Shown piece after piece: positions 22,575 to 32,479 of a stretch of DNA of 64,000 nucleotides. Position 1 is the stretch's first letter, and the number at the start of each line of letters is the position of its first letter. This stretch comes from Gracilariopsis chorda. Its lineage: Eukaryota; Rhodophyta; Florideophyceae; Gracilariales; Gracilariaceae. Below the pieces are notes generated by a model. That model made no database searches. It saw nothing but the letters and a program-made list of their open reading frames with translations, and had not been told where the DNA came from. Position numbers and translations under genes: made by a program. The stretch spans positions 248,001 through 312,000 of the forward strand of contig NBIV01000043.1 in the NCBI GenBank assembly GCA_003194525.1. Direction: 5' to 3'.

Positions 22575-22752
22575 GAGGGCCAACCGTTACGACGTGAAAA
22601 CAACGGAACTTCCGGAAAACCAACAAAGGAAACAAAACTTCGAAAGAGGGAACCAAACACCAAAACAGATTCTAAGTCAGGAGACTACTTTGCAGTGCAA
22701 TGCCCGGAAGCGGGAGTGCACCAAAAGATGTTTTGGATCTTTCCTCGTTAGA

Positions 22753-22762
22753 GGTGAGCCCA
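22753..22762 (-). other. Gypsy-1 candidate primer-binding site
   Basis: Minus-strand TGGGCTCACC begins 2 bases after the right LTR. TGG matches the CCA end of a tRNA; I could not assign the tRNA. Confidence 0.5.
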
Positions 22763-22764
22763 GT

Positions 22765-23486
22765 TGAGTAGAGCCCTCCCAGGAGTGGCACGACTATGTC
22801 GGGTTGTAAGGCCAAGGCCACCCGTCGCGACTTGCGCAGGGACGTTGAGGCCAGAATCGGGTATCCGCAGGAGCGGTGTATGGGGGTGGTCGTCCTCTAG
22901 AGAGGTGAAGTTTCTACGTTAATGGCACGCGCGAACAAGAGCCTTGGGTAGCGGGAAAGCCACCCTATAAAGGGAAAAATAAGGGGGAGCTGAGTCACGA
23001 GTGTCGTGACGAAGACTAACGGCAGTGCCGGTAAATAAACATTATACAAGGCGAAAACCAAGACAGCTGCAATAACAGTCCGAATACTCGGGTCCTTTTT
23101 ACAGGCAAGGGGGTTAGACTTCCCGTATGCGAAGGTGCTTCCCTCCAAAGAGGAGTAGGGAACACGCGAAGGCGGTGAGATCTAGAGCCAATTCCCCAGG
23201 TTGGGGTCCCTTGTTGGGAAAGGTTTACTGGTGCGACGGCAACCCGCCGGCACACAAAGTACTAACCATCCCAGAAATGGGAGTAAAGATAATAAATAGA
23301 ATTAACTGAATTACTCCACTTTGGTGGTTCATGCCCACTACTGTGGCCAACGGCCAAGTGACTCTTCCGTGTCCCACGTTTCAAATCCACTATTAGTGGT
23401 CGTAGTTCATGCAATGAATACATTACCGAAACATTCGGGAAATCAACCAAGTACCAAGAATCCCTCCCTGAAGGCATTGCACTTCA
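22765..23486 (-). repeat. Gypsy-1 5' LTR
   Basis: This copy starts TGAAGTGCAATGCC and ends ..TACTCA in element orientation. It abuts gypsy-2 sequence at 23487 with no visible target duplication. Confidence 0.85.
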
Positions 23487-25017
23487 GAGCGCGAAATGCA
23501 GTCGCGTCTGCAAATTCTCTCTCTGATGGAATCCATTCACCACGCAGAGCGTCGTCCTGGTAGCATCTCTGATAGCCGCTCTTCTCTGGCGTTGCTTCCT
23601 TATGAACCGCCCTACGACGGCTCCTATCGGGTAGACGGCAGTAGCTGGGGTGCCAACTCTGCGGACGAAACCAGTATCAGGAACACCTTTAGATTCTTCT
23701 TCGGATGGCATAACACAGAGTTCCACGATATGCCTTCAGGTCAGGGTTCTAAATAATACTTCCGCCTCGTCAACTCCTGGAGGGACCTTTGGGTGCCGGC
23801 TAACCTGAGCGTGACGACGCCCCTCCCCTTTGCATATCACACCTCCGAGGTAATGGATACCCACGGCTCCCTGAGAGGTTTCGTTATGTTGATTGCCTCT
23901 ACGAATTTCGCTGTGAGGGCCCTCATGGCGTACCTTCAGGTGGCAGACGAGTGTGTCCTCTTCTGTTACAGGAGCCAAGATGGTCGCCTCTACTGGGACT
24001 CGTCATACCAGCCTACACCAGGTCATTTACTTTGCCTTTTGGTGGCCATCATCCGGTATATCCTCTGCTTGGGTGCCCAAAACCTTTTCAGGGGCACCAC
24101 GTAGAGTGCGGACGAAGCAGAGGCTTTTATTCATTACAAACGTCAGGGGGACTGGTCTGAAACCCAGGGCTTCCTGTGGTATGAATATGGGGGGGACAAG
24201 TTCTACCCCATCAGGCGAAGTCAGAACGGTGATGATGACGGACACCCATATGCTGCGTTTCCCCACGATAGTGAAGAGAGGACGCCTAAGGTACCACAAT
24301 TTCAGGTCCCAAATTACGATTCTCAGGTAGAGAGTCTGTCGATCCGCACGTCAGTTCCTTTGCCGGTTTGAGGATTAGCTGTAGCTCCTGCAGTTGGTGG
24401 TGATACTTCTCCTGCTCCTGCGGTTGCTGCTGCAGCTCCCTTCAGTGTCACTCCGGCGTCGGTTCTCGTGGTCCCTGCTGTGGAGATGGATGTTTCGTCT
24501 ATGCAAGAGGATGCGATCACTCCTGCCCCGGTGGGTCAAACGCCTTCGGTTCTCTCGGCTCCCATGGTGCAGCGCGTATTGAGAAGCATGCCAACGCCGG
24601 CTGCTTCTTTACCTGCCCTTTTAACGCCTGCGGTCGTTTCTCCGGCTCCTCCGTCACCATCGCCTTCGATGGCTAGACCTGCTTCACCTATCCAGGCTAG
24701 CGCGTCTGCCCCATTGGTGGTATCCGCAGCTCTTTCGGTGGTTGCTGCCACAGTGGAGTCACCAGTAGGTCCGGTGGGAGTCGCCTTTAAAGATTTGGTG
24801 TAGGCCTGCCTGGTGGTTGGCATCAGTGTACCTGTTTCTCCCGTTGAGGCTATGCGCGAAACTCATGGCTAGATGCTAGAGATACTGAAGGCGCGTACTG
24901 ATAGCAATTCCCTGAGGGCGATGCGTGACAGCCTGAAGGAGTTCATCGATAACCAGGACACTGTGGCGAAGGCGCGCTTGGATGCACAGTATGTGGGGCG
25001 CTTCGGTGGGAACCTCT
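23487..25017 (+). pseudogene. Gypsy-2 antisense ORF (fossil)
   Basis: One plus-strand frame runs about 500 codons with only a few stops. The first half looks globular (RNTFRFFFGWHNTEF, SWRDLWVPANLSV, GFLWYEYGGDKFYPI). The stretch 24380-24800 is a long Ala/Pro/Ser/Val-rich tract. The end (near 24880-25010) looks like a short charged helix (SLRAMRDSLKEFIDNQD). It converges on pol with about 230 bp between the ends. I recognise no family. Spacing of Trp, Pro and aromatic residues resembles the gypsy-1 antisense frame. Confidence 0.5.
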
Positions 25018-25250
25018 AGGTGCTTGACGTGGCCTGTACGGATCCAGTTAGTAAATTCAATAAAGTTATCCATTAGATGCTACAGCAGTTCCATCTAAGG
25101 TTAGTGTTAAATTGTGTTCGTTAGTCCCTATAGGTGCGAAAAGAAAAGACAAGAAACCTGTAGGATAGTGTGAAACTGTGTGCCTCTTGTAGATGGGGAA
25201 AGCGGAGATAGACCATTGGTGGTCCCTCGCCATTTTTTAAACAAAGACGC

Positions 25251-25751
25251 CTACGAGTAGCTGCGAATTCGCTCCAGTGTGGCATGGTATCGCCTGATGA
25301 AGTTCTCGGGAATTTGTTCCGGAGGTTCTTCCGTATCATCCGCTGACGTGTAACCGTACCATCTGACGCGGTAATTCATTCCTGAAGTGGTTTGATGGTG
25401 CGACACGATGTGGTTCACCGCATATAAGGTTCCAATCTGGGGTGTCGAGGGTATGCACAGGTTATCCTGAGTAGTGTTGCCTAAAGGACGGGCATCGTCA
25501 TTCGTGGATGGGCCATGCAGGTCTGCCAATACTACCTTAGGTGAATGGGGCATGCCTGGTCGTGCTGCTGGTGTCACCTGCGGTGGAGGATGAGCGAGGG
25601 GTGGCTGCTGAGGTCGCATCCGTGGGAGAGGCTCTGGGACTTTTGTCACCCAGTCTCGTGAAACGATGTCGCGGAGCCCGTCTACATCAAATGCAATCGT
25701 ATACTTATAGGTGGCGAAGACCTCGTAGGGCCCGAAGGTGTTTGGTGCCAA
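25251..25751 (-). CDS. Gypsy-2 GPY motif and chromodomain
   Basis: This 166-codon stretch has FGPYEVFATY near residue 6, the GPY/F module of gypsy integrases, then a Pro-rich linker. The chromodomain follows at about 107-150 (LYAVNHIVSHHQ, NYRVRWYGYTSADDTEEP), with the aromatic and acidic residues expected of a methyl-lysine reader. It is the C-terminal end of pol. Confidence 0.75.
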   Translation of the reverse strand: MAPNTFGPYEVFATYKYTIAFDVDGLRDIVSRDWVTKVPEPLPRMRPQQPPLAHPPPQVTPAARPGMPHSPKVVLADLHGPSTNDDARPLGNTTQDNLCIPSTPQIGTLYAVNHIVSHHQTTSGMNYRVRWYGYTSADDTEEPPEQIPENFIRRYHATLERIRSYS

Positions 25752-25964
25752 TTTGTGTGTGATGTCTGGTTGCTCTTCTGACTTCTCCTGGGGTTTGTCG
25801 AGTAATATTTCATCCCATTCCTTCAGGTGTGGGCCTTGCTTAACCTTCAGGTCGAAACCCTTTTTTTATGTCCTCTGAGAGGTTACCAGCATAGCCTTCG
25901 CAAGCGCGAGTGCGTTTTCATATGGCGTGACGGTTGCCCTTTTGGATTGGGCTGCTGTGGGTGC

Positions 25965-26636
25965 CTAAAGACCGCCCGAAGCGTGCTTCGTGGCACGCGT
26001 GGCAATCACAGCGCTTGTCGGGATCCGTACCAGCACCAGATTGAACGGTGTGGTACCTGTGGAGCGGTACAACTGAAGGTTGTAGGCATTCGTGAGCGGG
26101 CCCACGTATGCGTCCCAATCGTTTTGGTGATCCGCAATATAGTGTTTTAACCTAAAGGCGATGGTCTTATTGAACCTCTTCGCTCGGGAATTCGTCTCGG
26201 AATCATAAGCGGTGGGAAACACCTGTTTCATCCCCAGAATTCCTGAAATGGCGACAAAGAGTTTTGCCGCGAATTGGGGACCATTATCCGAGAGGAAGTA
26301 CAGGGGTATCCCGTACGGAAAACCCCAATTCTCCAGAAAGGCGTAGGAAATAACTCCAGGCGTGGTGATCCTCAGAGGAATGACGCGGGTGATCTTCGGA
26401 AACCGGTCAGTGATAACCAGGATATAACAGTATCTTCTCTCTGACTCCGGTAGAGGGCCACATATATCCACGGCCACGAACTCCAAAGGACTTGAAGAAG
26501 GAAAAATGGTTAGCAGAGTTCTATACTTCCTTATAGCACCCCTAGTAGCGGCGCACGAACGGGAGTCCGCCATTGTTTGGAAAGCATCGTAGGCCATTTG
26601 TGGCCAATGGAACTCTCTACGCATGGTGAAATACAT
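25965..26636 (-). CDS. Gypsy-2 integrase core (fossil)
   Basis: MYFTMRREFHWPQM marks the end of the zinc finger. Then come FVAVDICGPL, LYFLSDNGPQFAAKL and the NSRAKRFNKTIAF region for the DDE core, followed by AYNLQLYRSTGTTPF. The order is typical of gypsy integrase. Confidence 0.85.
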   Translation of the reverse strand: MYFTMRREFHWPQMAYDAFQTMADSRSCAATRGAIRKYRTLLTIFPSSSPLEFVAVDICGPLPESERRYCYILVITDRFPKITRVIPLRITTPGVISYAFLENWGFPYGIPLYFLSDNGPQFAAKLFVAISGILGMKQVFPTAYDSETNSRAKRFNKTIAFRLKHYIADHQNDWDAYVGPLTNAYNLQLYRSTGTTPFNLVLVRIPTSAVIATRATKHASGGL

Positions 26637-26849
26637 GCGAGAGCCACCACGGTGCCCTACAACGCACGGTTAATGCGAAAGATACAGAATCGTAACTTGC
26701 ATTCTGGCTGGGACCAACTTTTGGAGTGCGCCGTCAAGGGGTGCGCGCACCAACACGCCATCCCGGTCTATATCGAAGAGGGCTGTGGTGCGTCCAACAA
26801 TGGTGACGCTCTACTTACAGAAAAGGCCCGTGCTCTGCGTCTTCCGGAA

Positions 26850-28391
26850 TTACTTCATGGTTATGGAGAGTACTTCCTTCTCATTCTCAACTAGGGCCAT
26901 CACCTCAGGAATGCCGGCATATTTTTCACTGGGTTTATTACATTCCACGGAATCTCCTGCAGGTTTGTATCCTTCCTCTGTGCCACATAGAGTGAGGCAC
27001 GGAACGGTGTCCGCCAAGGCGGTTCTATCTTCATCATCTGTGGATATACGGGACAGAGCGTCCGCTGCCTGGTGTTTCACCCCTGGGTAGAGGACGATAT
27101 CAAACTCGAACTCCAGCAGGCGCAACGTCCAACCTTTTAAATGTCCGGAGGCGTCCGTTAAGGACAATATCCAATTCAGTAGAGCATGATCAGTCCTCAA
27201 GGTGAAGAGAGTACCCTCCAAGTAGGGGTGCAGCAGTAATACTGCATACACGATAGCGAGACATTCCTGCTCGGAAGTGGAGTAGTTCCGCTCCAACTGG
27301 TAGAAGCTACGACTCCTGTACCTCATTGGCTGCATTGAACCTTCCGGTTGTTCCTTAAGTAGAGCGCATACCACCTGGTACTTATAGGCGAGCGCATCCA
27401 AGACCATGCGTCCGTGCCGTATCGGTAGAACCAATATATGAGGTTCAATCAGCTTCTTAAGGATGTCGAGAGCTCCATACTCTTCGTCCGTCAAGGTGTC
27501 AATCTGTCTTGTTTTATATTTCTCCAAACGGCGGTTCAATGGAGCCGCTCTATGGGAGAAATTAGTGACAAACCTGCGGAAGACGTTGCACAAACGTAGG
27601 AAGGCACGTAGGTCCGTTCGGTCTGTGGGTGGCTTGGCCTCCTTGATGGCGTCCTGAGTCTTGCTTGATACCTGTAGGCGACCGGAGAGCACTAAGTGTC
27701 CCATATAATCCACAGAAGACTTGAAAAAGAAGCACTCCTCTAGCTTCAGGGTTAGGCCAGCATCCTTCAGGAGTTGGAGGACGTGTCTCACATGCATGAA
27801 GTGCTCCTCCACGTTGCGCGAGTAGATGATGGCGTCTTCAATGTATACCAGGGCGTATTGCCACTTCACCTTTGACAGGAATATGTCAACTGCCAGCTGG
27901 AATGTGGCGGGGTCGTTTTTCAATCCGAAAGGCATCCTTAGAAATCTGATTATGCCACAGTAGGTGGTGAAAGTTGCCTCATTCTTATTCGCATCGTCTA
28001 TTTCAATTTGCCAGTATCCAATTTTGACGTCCAGAGTAGAGAATACCCACGCATCGCTTAAGGAGTCAATACATTCATCTATGCGGGGTGTCGGGTAGAA
28101 ATACCGCACAGTTAACTCATTGAGGCGCCGGTAATCGATAAAAAACCTCAGAGATCCGTCTTTCTTCGTGGAGAACACCACCGAGGTGGGCCATTCGACG
28201 TTTACCGGCTCAATCATGCTCTTTTCCAACATGCATTGGATCTCTGCCCGCTCGAAATCGTGTGTATGGGGTCCGGCTCTGCTTGGGAGTTGATGTACTG
28301 GTTTGGCCTCAGGTGTTAACTGAATCCGGTGCTTTGCCAAGGTCACTTGGCCGAGACAGCCAGACAACATATCTTCAAACGCGGATAACAT
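26850..28391 (-). CDS. Gypsy-2 reverse transcriptase and RNase H (fossil)
   Basis: This 513-codon open stretch shows RT blocks WPTSVVFSTKKDGSLRFF, YFYPTPRIDECIDSL, FLRMPFGLKNDPATFQ and ALVYIEDAIIYSRN (catalytic block, near 27830). RNase H has YSTSEQECLAIVYAV and LFTLRTDHALLNWIL, ending in a GVKHQAADALSR tether. The open frame is long, but the element around it is decayed. Confidence 0.9.
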   Translation of the reverse strand: MLSAFEDMLSGCLGQVTLAKHRIQLTPEAKPVHQLPSRAGPHTHDFERAEIQCMLEKSMIEPVNVEWPTSVVFSTKKDGSLRFFIDYRRLNELTVRYFYPTPRIDECIDSLSDAWVFSTLDVKIGYWQIEIDDANKNEATFTTYCGIIRFLRMPFGLKNDPATFQLAVDIFLSKVKWQYALVYIEDAIIYSRNVEEHFMHVRHVLQLLKDAGLTLKLEECFFFKSSVDYMGHLVLSGRLQVSSKTQDAIKEAKPPTDRTDLRAFLRLCNVFRRFVTNFSHRAAPLNRRLEKYKTRQIDTLTDEEYGALDILKKLIEPHILVLPIRHGRMVLDALAYKYQVVCALLKEQPEGSMQPMRYRSRSFYQLERNYSTSEQECLAIVYAVLLLHPYLEGTLFTLRTDHALLNWILSLTDASGHLKGWTLRLLEFEFDIVLYPGVKHQAADALSRISTDDEDRTALADTVPCLTLCGTEEGYKPAGDSVECNKPSEKYAGIPEVMALVENEKEVLSITMK

Positions 28392-28421
28392 TTCTATTAC
28401 CCTTTGGCGAAACTTTACGAA

Positions 28422-29375
28422 TTATTCGCCAATCTGGAGCTTCTCCTGCCATGGGGCAGGGGCTGTCTCCTTAGGGGTCGATGTTGAAGAATCATTCTCC
28501 CTGGCAGTGACAGTGTCCTGCATGGCGAAATATTCCTTTGGCGGGATCTGAATCAGTCCTGTAGGAGCGGCCGGAGCTATCCCCACTACGGTGCACTTGT
28601 GGAGCCTTAACGGAGTTTTCTTAAGGCTGGCAATAACAACCCGGAAGGGAATGATTGGCACTACTTCCATGACACCATTCGCCGTCATGGATTGTTGCCT
28701 CGTAGTAAGGTGAGGGCTCCCCTGCATGAAGGAAAAGCCTGAGGTGGATGACTGCACCCAGAATTCGGCCTGGCTCCTCGCGGGTATCTGAACACTTTTT
28801 ACCACGCGGAGTTTGTTCCACTGCGTCTCCTCTGGAAGTACATCCACTTGACGCGCACTTGGTTCGGATACCGGAGATGTGGACACGATACCTACAGGTT
28901 CGGCATTATGAAATATCCCGTTCTCTAGGCGTGTGTATATGGCACGCACATACTGGTCTACAAACGAAATCCCCAGTATGCAACGTATGGTCAAGTATGT
29001 CGCCGTCAAGAACCACATTCTTACCTTTAAGGATCGGACACGGAGATATAAAGACAGGGCCCCGAGGTTGTGTAACGCTCGCCGCGAGACATTGCGCACA
29101 GTTGGTTGTTTGTCCGTCCTTAAGGAGTTCAGGGCCGACCTGCTGATCAATTCGACATGTACCTCGTTTGGACCGGCCCCTGTTTCCAAGATGGTACCTA
29201 CAGTGGTTGATGCGAGTGGAGAGAATTCTAAGGAAACAAATAATTTGTAGTTCTCGCGTCGGAGCAGATATACTGATTTCTCGAAGGTGGTGGATGGGTC
29301 CGCAGAAAATTGATCCAGTTTTTTCGTGGCATTGTGCGGTAGGGAGTCCACCACTTCCATCGCAGCTTGGCACAC
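28422..29375 (-). CDS. Gypsy-2 protease-like region and RT spacer
   Basis: ETGAGPNEVHVELI occupies the same place as LDTSAGPN in gypsy-1, the aspartic protease motif region. IPARSQAEFWVQSS and VVIASLKKTPLRLHKCTVVG match the gypsy-1 spacer. About 317 codons. Confidence 0.65.
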   Translation of the reverse strand: MCQAAMEVVDSLPHNATKKLDQFSADPSTTFEKSVYLLRRENYKLFVSLEFSPLASTTVGTILETGAGPNEVHVELISRSALNSLRTDKQPTVRNVSRRALHNLGALSLYLRVRSLKVRMWFLTATYLTIRCILGISFVDQYVRAIYTRLENGIFHNAEPVGIVSTSPVSEPSARQVDVLPEETQWNKLRVVKSVQIPARSQAEFWVQSSTSGFSFMQGSPHLTTRQQSMTANGVMEVVPIIPFRVVIASLKKTPLRLHKCTVVGIAPAAPTGLIQIPPKEYFAMQDTVTARENDSSTSTPKETAPAPWQEKLQIGE

Positions 29376-29399
29376 GGGCTCCCCCCGTTCCTAGAGGCT

Positions 29400-31700
29400 A
29401 CTTCCGTTGGCATGAGACTCGGGGGAAGGGAGCCACGTGGAGCCTCTATGGGTGGTCTTCAGGGTTTTCCTGAGTGAAGGGTGTCGGAGGTTCAGGGGCT
29501 GCGTTCGGATATAGCGATGCAACCGGGCTATCAGGCTTCTCTTGTGAGGTGATAGGAGCAGCAGCCGGGGCAGCCAGTTTCTGCTTAGGTGGTGCCGGGA
29601 ATGGTTGAGTGGCTTTCCCAGATGGGGTTTGGTATCCATAACGACCTTGAGCGGAAGGGAAATCTCCATAAGCTGTATGATAAATATCATTCTCCGAATA
29701 GGTGTCTTTCGCTTCCTGGAAATTCTTCTCCCTCTGCTAGAAGATGGCAGCCCTCATCGCTGGGGTGAGAGTGGTGCAGTTCATCGGTTCTTAGGACAAA
29801 CAAATCCTATAAGGTGGCGGGTAACTTCGAGCATTTGCGAAGCGAACGTTCTGAAGAGATTCTGCTGAGGTATTTGAGGTGGAATACGACGGTATCCGTG
29901 AAAGAGACGATGCGCCTTGGGGTGATGCCTATCTGAGAGCAAGGGCGCCCTGGTCGTGTTTGATCTTTAGGTCCTACGCGTCTCCTGACGTGATGGTGTC
30001 CAACGCAAAGGCCGTAGCCGTGCGATTCTTTGAGGGGAAGGGTTTCTCCGAAAGTAGAGCGTGGCTTCGCCGTGCAGTGCGGTGGGTGTCCCCGTAGGAT
30101 ACCGTGAAGCCCTCTACCTCCGTAAAGGTGCTCCGAGGACAGGTCAAATGGTTGCACACCCTTGAGTATATCGAAGGCATGAGTCTCTGGACGAACAGCG
30201 ACTCTAACCGCCGTTCGGAGGACAAGTTTCTGCACCCTAGGGCCTTTCTCCAGAGTTTCTGGGAAAACTCCGTTTTGGTCATTCCATTGCTCTGCCGTTA
30301 GGAGTTGACGACAGCGTTGGCATCTGCAATCACCTGGTCTGTGGCGTACCGTTTGAGGAGGACGTTGACCATGTCGGGGTACGTCACCAGGGCTTCCGTT
30401 CCAGGACTATCCACAGTGGCGCTTTCTCCTGTGAGGTGGGGTTGCACTAGGAAGCGCCCCTGCCCAGTGATGTACAACTAAAAGCACCACAAGGTAGTAC
30501 CTGAATGCATTCCGTTGGTGTTACACGCCGAACGGAAGCGTGTCACGAAGATCAGCACTGAGATGGGGTCTTAGCCTGAAAAGGTGTATTCCTTCGTTTG
30601 AATATCCATTTGGCTCTGAATCTTCGTAAGTCGTTTAGCGACCGACGCGTCGTAAAGAGTGGAGCGATCATTCAACCTGTTGGTTTCATAATCCACCACC
30701 TTAGCGAATAGGTCATTTAACGGGACGATATTCTTGACCTTTGGTCGATTCTCCTTCAGAGGCGCGTCGTTCTCTGAGTCGAAGCTGTCCTCCGAGTCGG
30801 AGCCCGTACTACTCTTCGAATCGGGGTGTGTTCTATTTCTTCTTCTGTCACTCTGTTTTTGGCTTCGTCTTTTCTGAGTGGTTTCTAGGGGCCTGACGTG
30901 CTCCCCGTTATCCCGATTCACCACTGGAGTATCCTGTCTTTCTCTCCGAAGGTAAACTTTGTCGCCAACGATATCCTGTCCTATTCCGTTGGGTGTCAGG
31001 TCCACACGGTTAATAGCTGTATTCCTAAGGCTTCTCCGTTTGCTTGCGGCGGTATCCTGTCCTTCTCCGGCGCGAAGAATGGCAGTATCCTGTCCTCCTC
31101 TTCCGGGCTTTACTTGAGATTTTGATATAGGGACCCTCTCCTGTACCGAAAATGCATTTTTAAACAAGGCTACCGGTTCTAGCTGCGTGATTTGGGAGCA
31201 AAGTTCCACTCTGATAACATCAGAAACCACCTCTAGGAAAGCATCTGAGTCCAAGAGGGCATCTGCCGCGCGATGCGCACTTTCGATCGCAATCTCCTCA
31301 ACTAGGGGGTTGTGGCGGGATCCAAGATGCGTCTCGACACCTGCAGGAAACCGTTCGGCGAGCTCTTGCGAGAGCCACTAATTGTATCACGTTGTATCGT
31401 GCCCTGGGCCTGGATCTCTTGAGGCAGCGGTGGTTTTGACCACCTCAGGGGTTCTTCAACATCCATTGGGACATTCTCCTCACGAATGGCGTGGGTATCC
31501 ACTGTCCTTGGGTCATTCAGTCCCTTTAGGTGTGTTCGGAACCGTTCGATGCTGGAGCCAGCATTCCGCAGAAGACGTTCAAGATCATACAGCATGGTGG
31601 TGGCTCCTTGAGAGGCGCTGTGCGTGCTGCGTCCACCCTGGGAGTCCAGCGCCTGAAAAGCCTGAGAGTGGGTTTCCAGGGTAGGTTCTTGGGGATCCAT
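29400..31700 (-). pseudogene. Gypsy-2 gag (fossil)
   Basis: It begins ATG at 31700 (MDPQEPTLETHSQAFQ). A Ser/Asp/Lys-rich stretch lies near 30.8 kb (TGSDSEDSFDSENDAP). A capsid-like stretch follows near 30.25-30.0 kb (SSERRLESLFVQRLMP). The frame is broken. Confidence 0.6.
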
Positions 31701-31765
31701 AGAGGAGTAGGTCAGGGTGATTTATTTCCACTTCCAAATCAGCAAAAGGAAGGATTCTACTACTA

Positions 31766-31775
31766 GGGGTGTCCA
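31766..31775 (-). other. Gypsy-2 candidate primer-binding site
   Basis: Minus-strand TGGACACCCC lies 2 bases after a CA-ending LTR edge, the same spacing as in gypsy-1. Confidence 0.4.
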
Positions 31776-31777
31776 GT

Positions 31778-32400
31778 TGGTGCGAGTTTACCGCTTTTCT
31801 AATGCGCTCTGCTAGATACACCTGAAGGAACGAATCTTCTAGGCCGGGTCTAAAATTCCTATTCTACGGACGTTGTGCCCACCACTGGCAGTACCACAAT
31901 TGCTCTCCCAATATGTCCATATTCCGATTCTAGGTCGAGAGAGTAGTTGTGGTACAGCCAGTGGTGAGCAAAACTTCCGTAAAATAGGACCTTTAGATTC
32001 GGCATAACAGATGGGTTCCAATAGGTGGCGGTCTCTCTAATATCATAGCGGCGACTGGGGGAATCCTGAAAGGAGATCTGCAAGCTTCATGTGGAGAGCG
32101 GGTTCATTGGGCGGACGATAATCCTACAGGCGCTGTTATGGGACGTGCTGGGTGTTGGGGGCTTAGACACCACACCTAGAGCATAACGTAATAGTGTACC
32201 TGAAGGTCAGTATCACGAAGTTGAACCAGATGAACTAGAACAAGCCTCGAGGGTGCTTGGTTTACTTCCTCAGACGTGGAAATTCCAGCGGTGCACTATA
32301 TACAGTGCTGCGAGCTGACCTCGACATAAACTATCTACTGTATCTTATAATAATCTAAGATAGGATATCCTACCTAATTAAAATACAATCCACTGGAATA
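31778..32400 (-). repeat. Probable gypsy-2 5' LTR, right limit uncertain
   Basis: The edge starts TGGTGCGAG on the plus strand beside the primer site. No second copy exists in the window, so the outer end is a guess. Confidence 0.35.
31843..32003. repeat. Long imperfect palindrome
   Basis: Arms of about 65 nt (31843-31907 and 31939-32003) pair with roughly a dozen mismatches around a 31-nt loop. The core pairing is CACCACTGGCAGTACCACAA against TTGTGGTACAGCCAGTGGTG. Confidence 0.75.
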
Positions 32401-32479
32401 ATTCCTCTGAAGGGGTGTGCTCACGTGGCACCAGTTACAAAATAAGAGTACTCCATTTGGAATCTTCCGTAACAGCCCA

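Larger units (their letters stand above)
3839..23486 (-). mobile_element. Gypsy-1: Ty3/gypsy chromovirus-like element with nested Helitrons
   Basis: Two 722-bp direct repeats (3839-4560 and 22765-23486) bracket a minus-strand gag-PR-RT-RH-IN-chromodomain order. A polypurine tract abuts the left LTR and a TGG-starting candidate primer site lies 2 bp from the right LTR, so the 5' LTR is on the right. The Helitron pair (5996-14218) lies inside it, giving about 11.4 kb of own sequence. I counted about 18 LTR differences by eye over the first 230 bp (about 8 percent), which suggests an old insertion. Many frames are broken. No target-site duplication is visible (AGATA on the left, GAGCG on the right). 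Confidence 0.85.
23487..32400 (-). mobile_element. Gypsy-2: Ty3/gypsy chromovirus-like element, left LTR missing
   Basis: Minus-strand gag, protease region, RT, RNase H, integrase and chromodomain lie in order from 31700 down to 25251, followed by a plus-strand antisense frame. The 5' LTR probably starts at 31778 (TGGTGCG..) beside a TGG-starting primer site; its right limit is uncertain. The left side ends at the gypsy-1 LTR without any gypsy-2 3' LTR, so part was lost. Several frame breaks; fossil. Confidence 0.75.
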
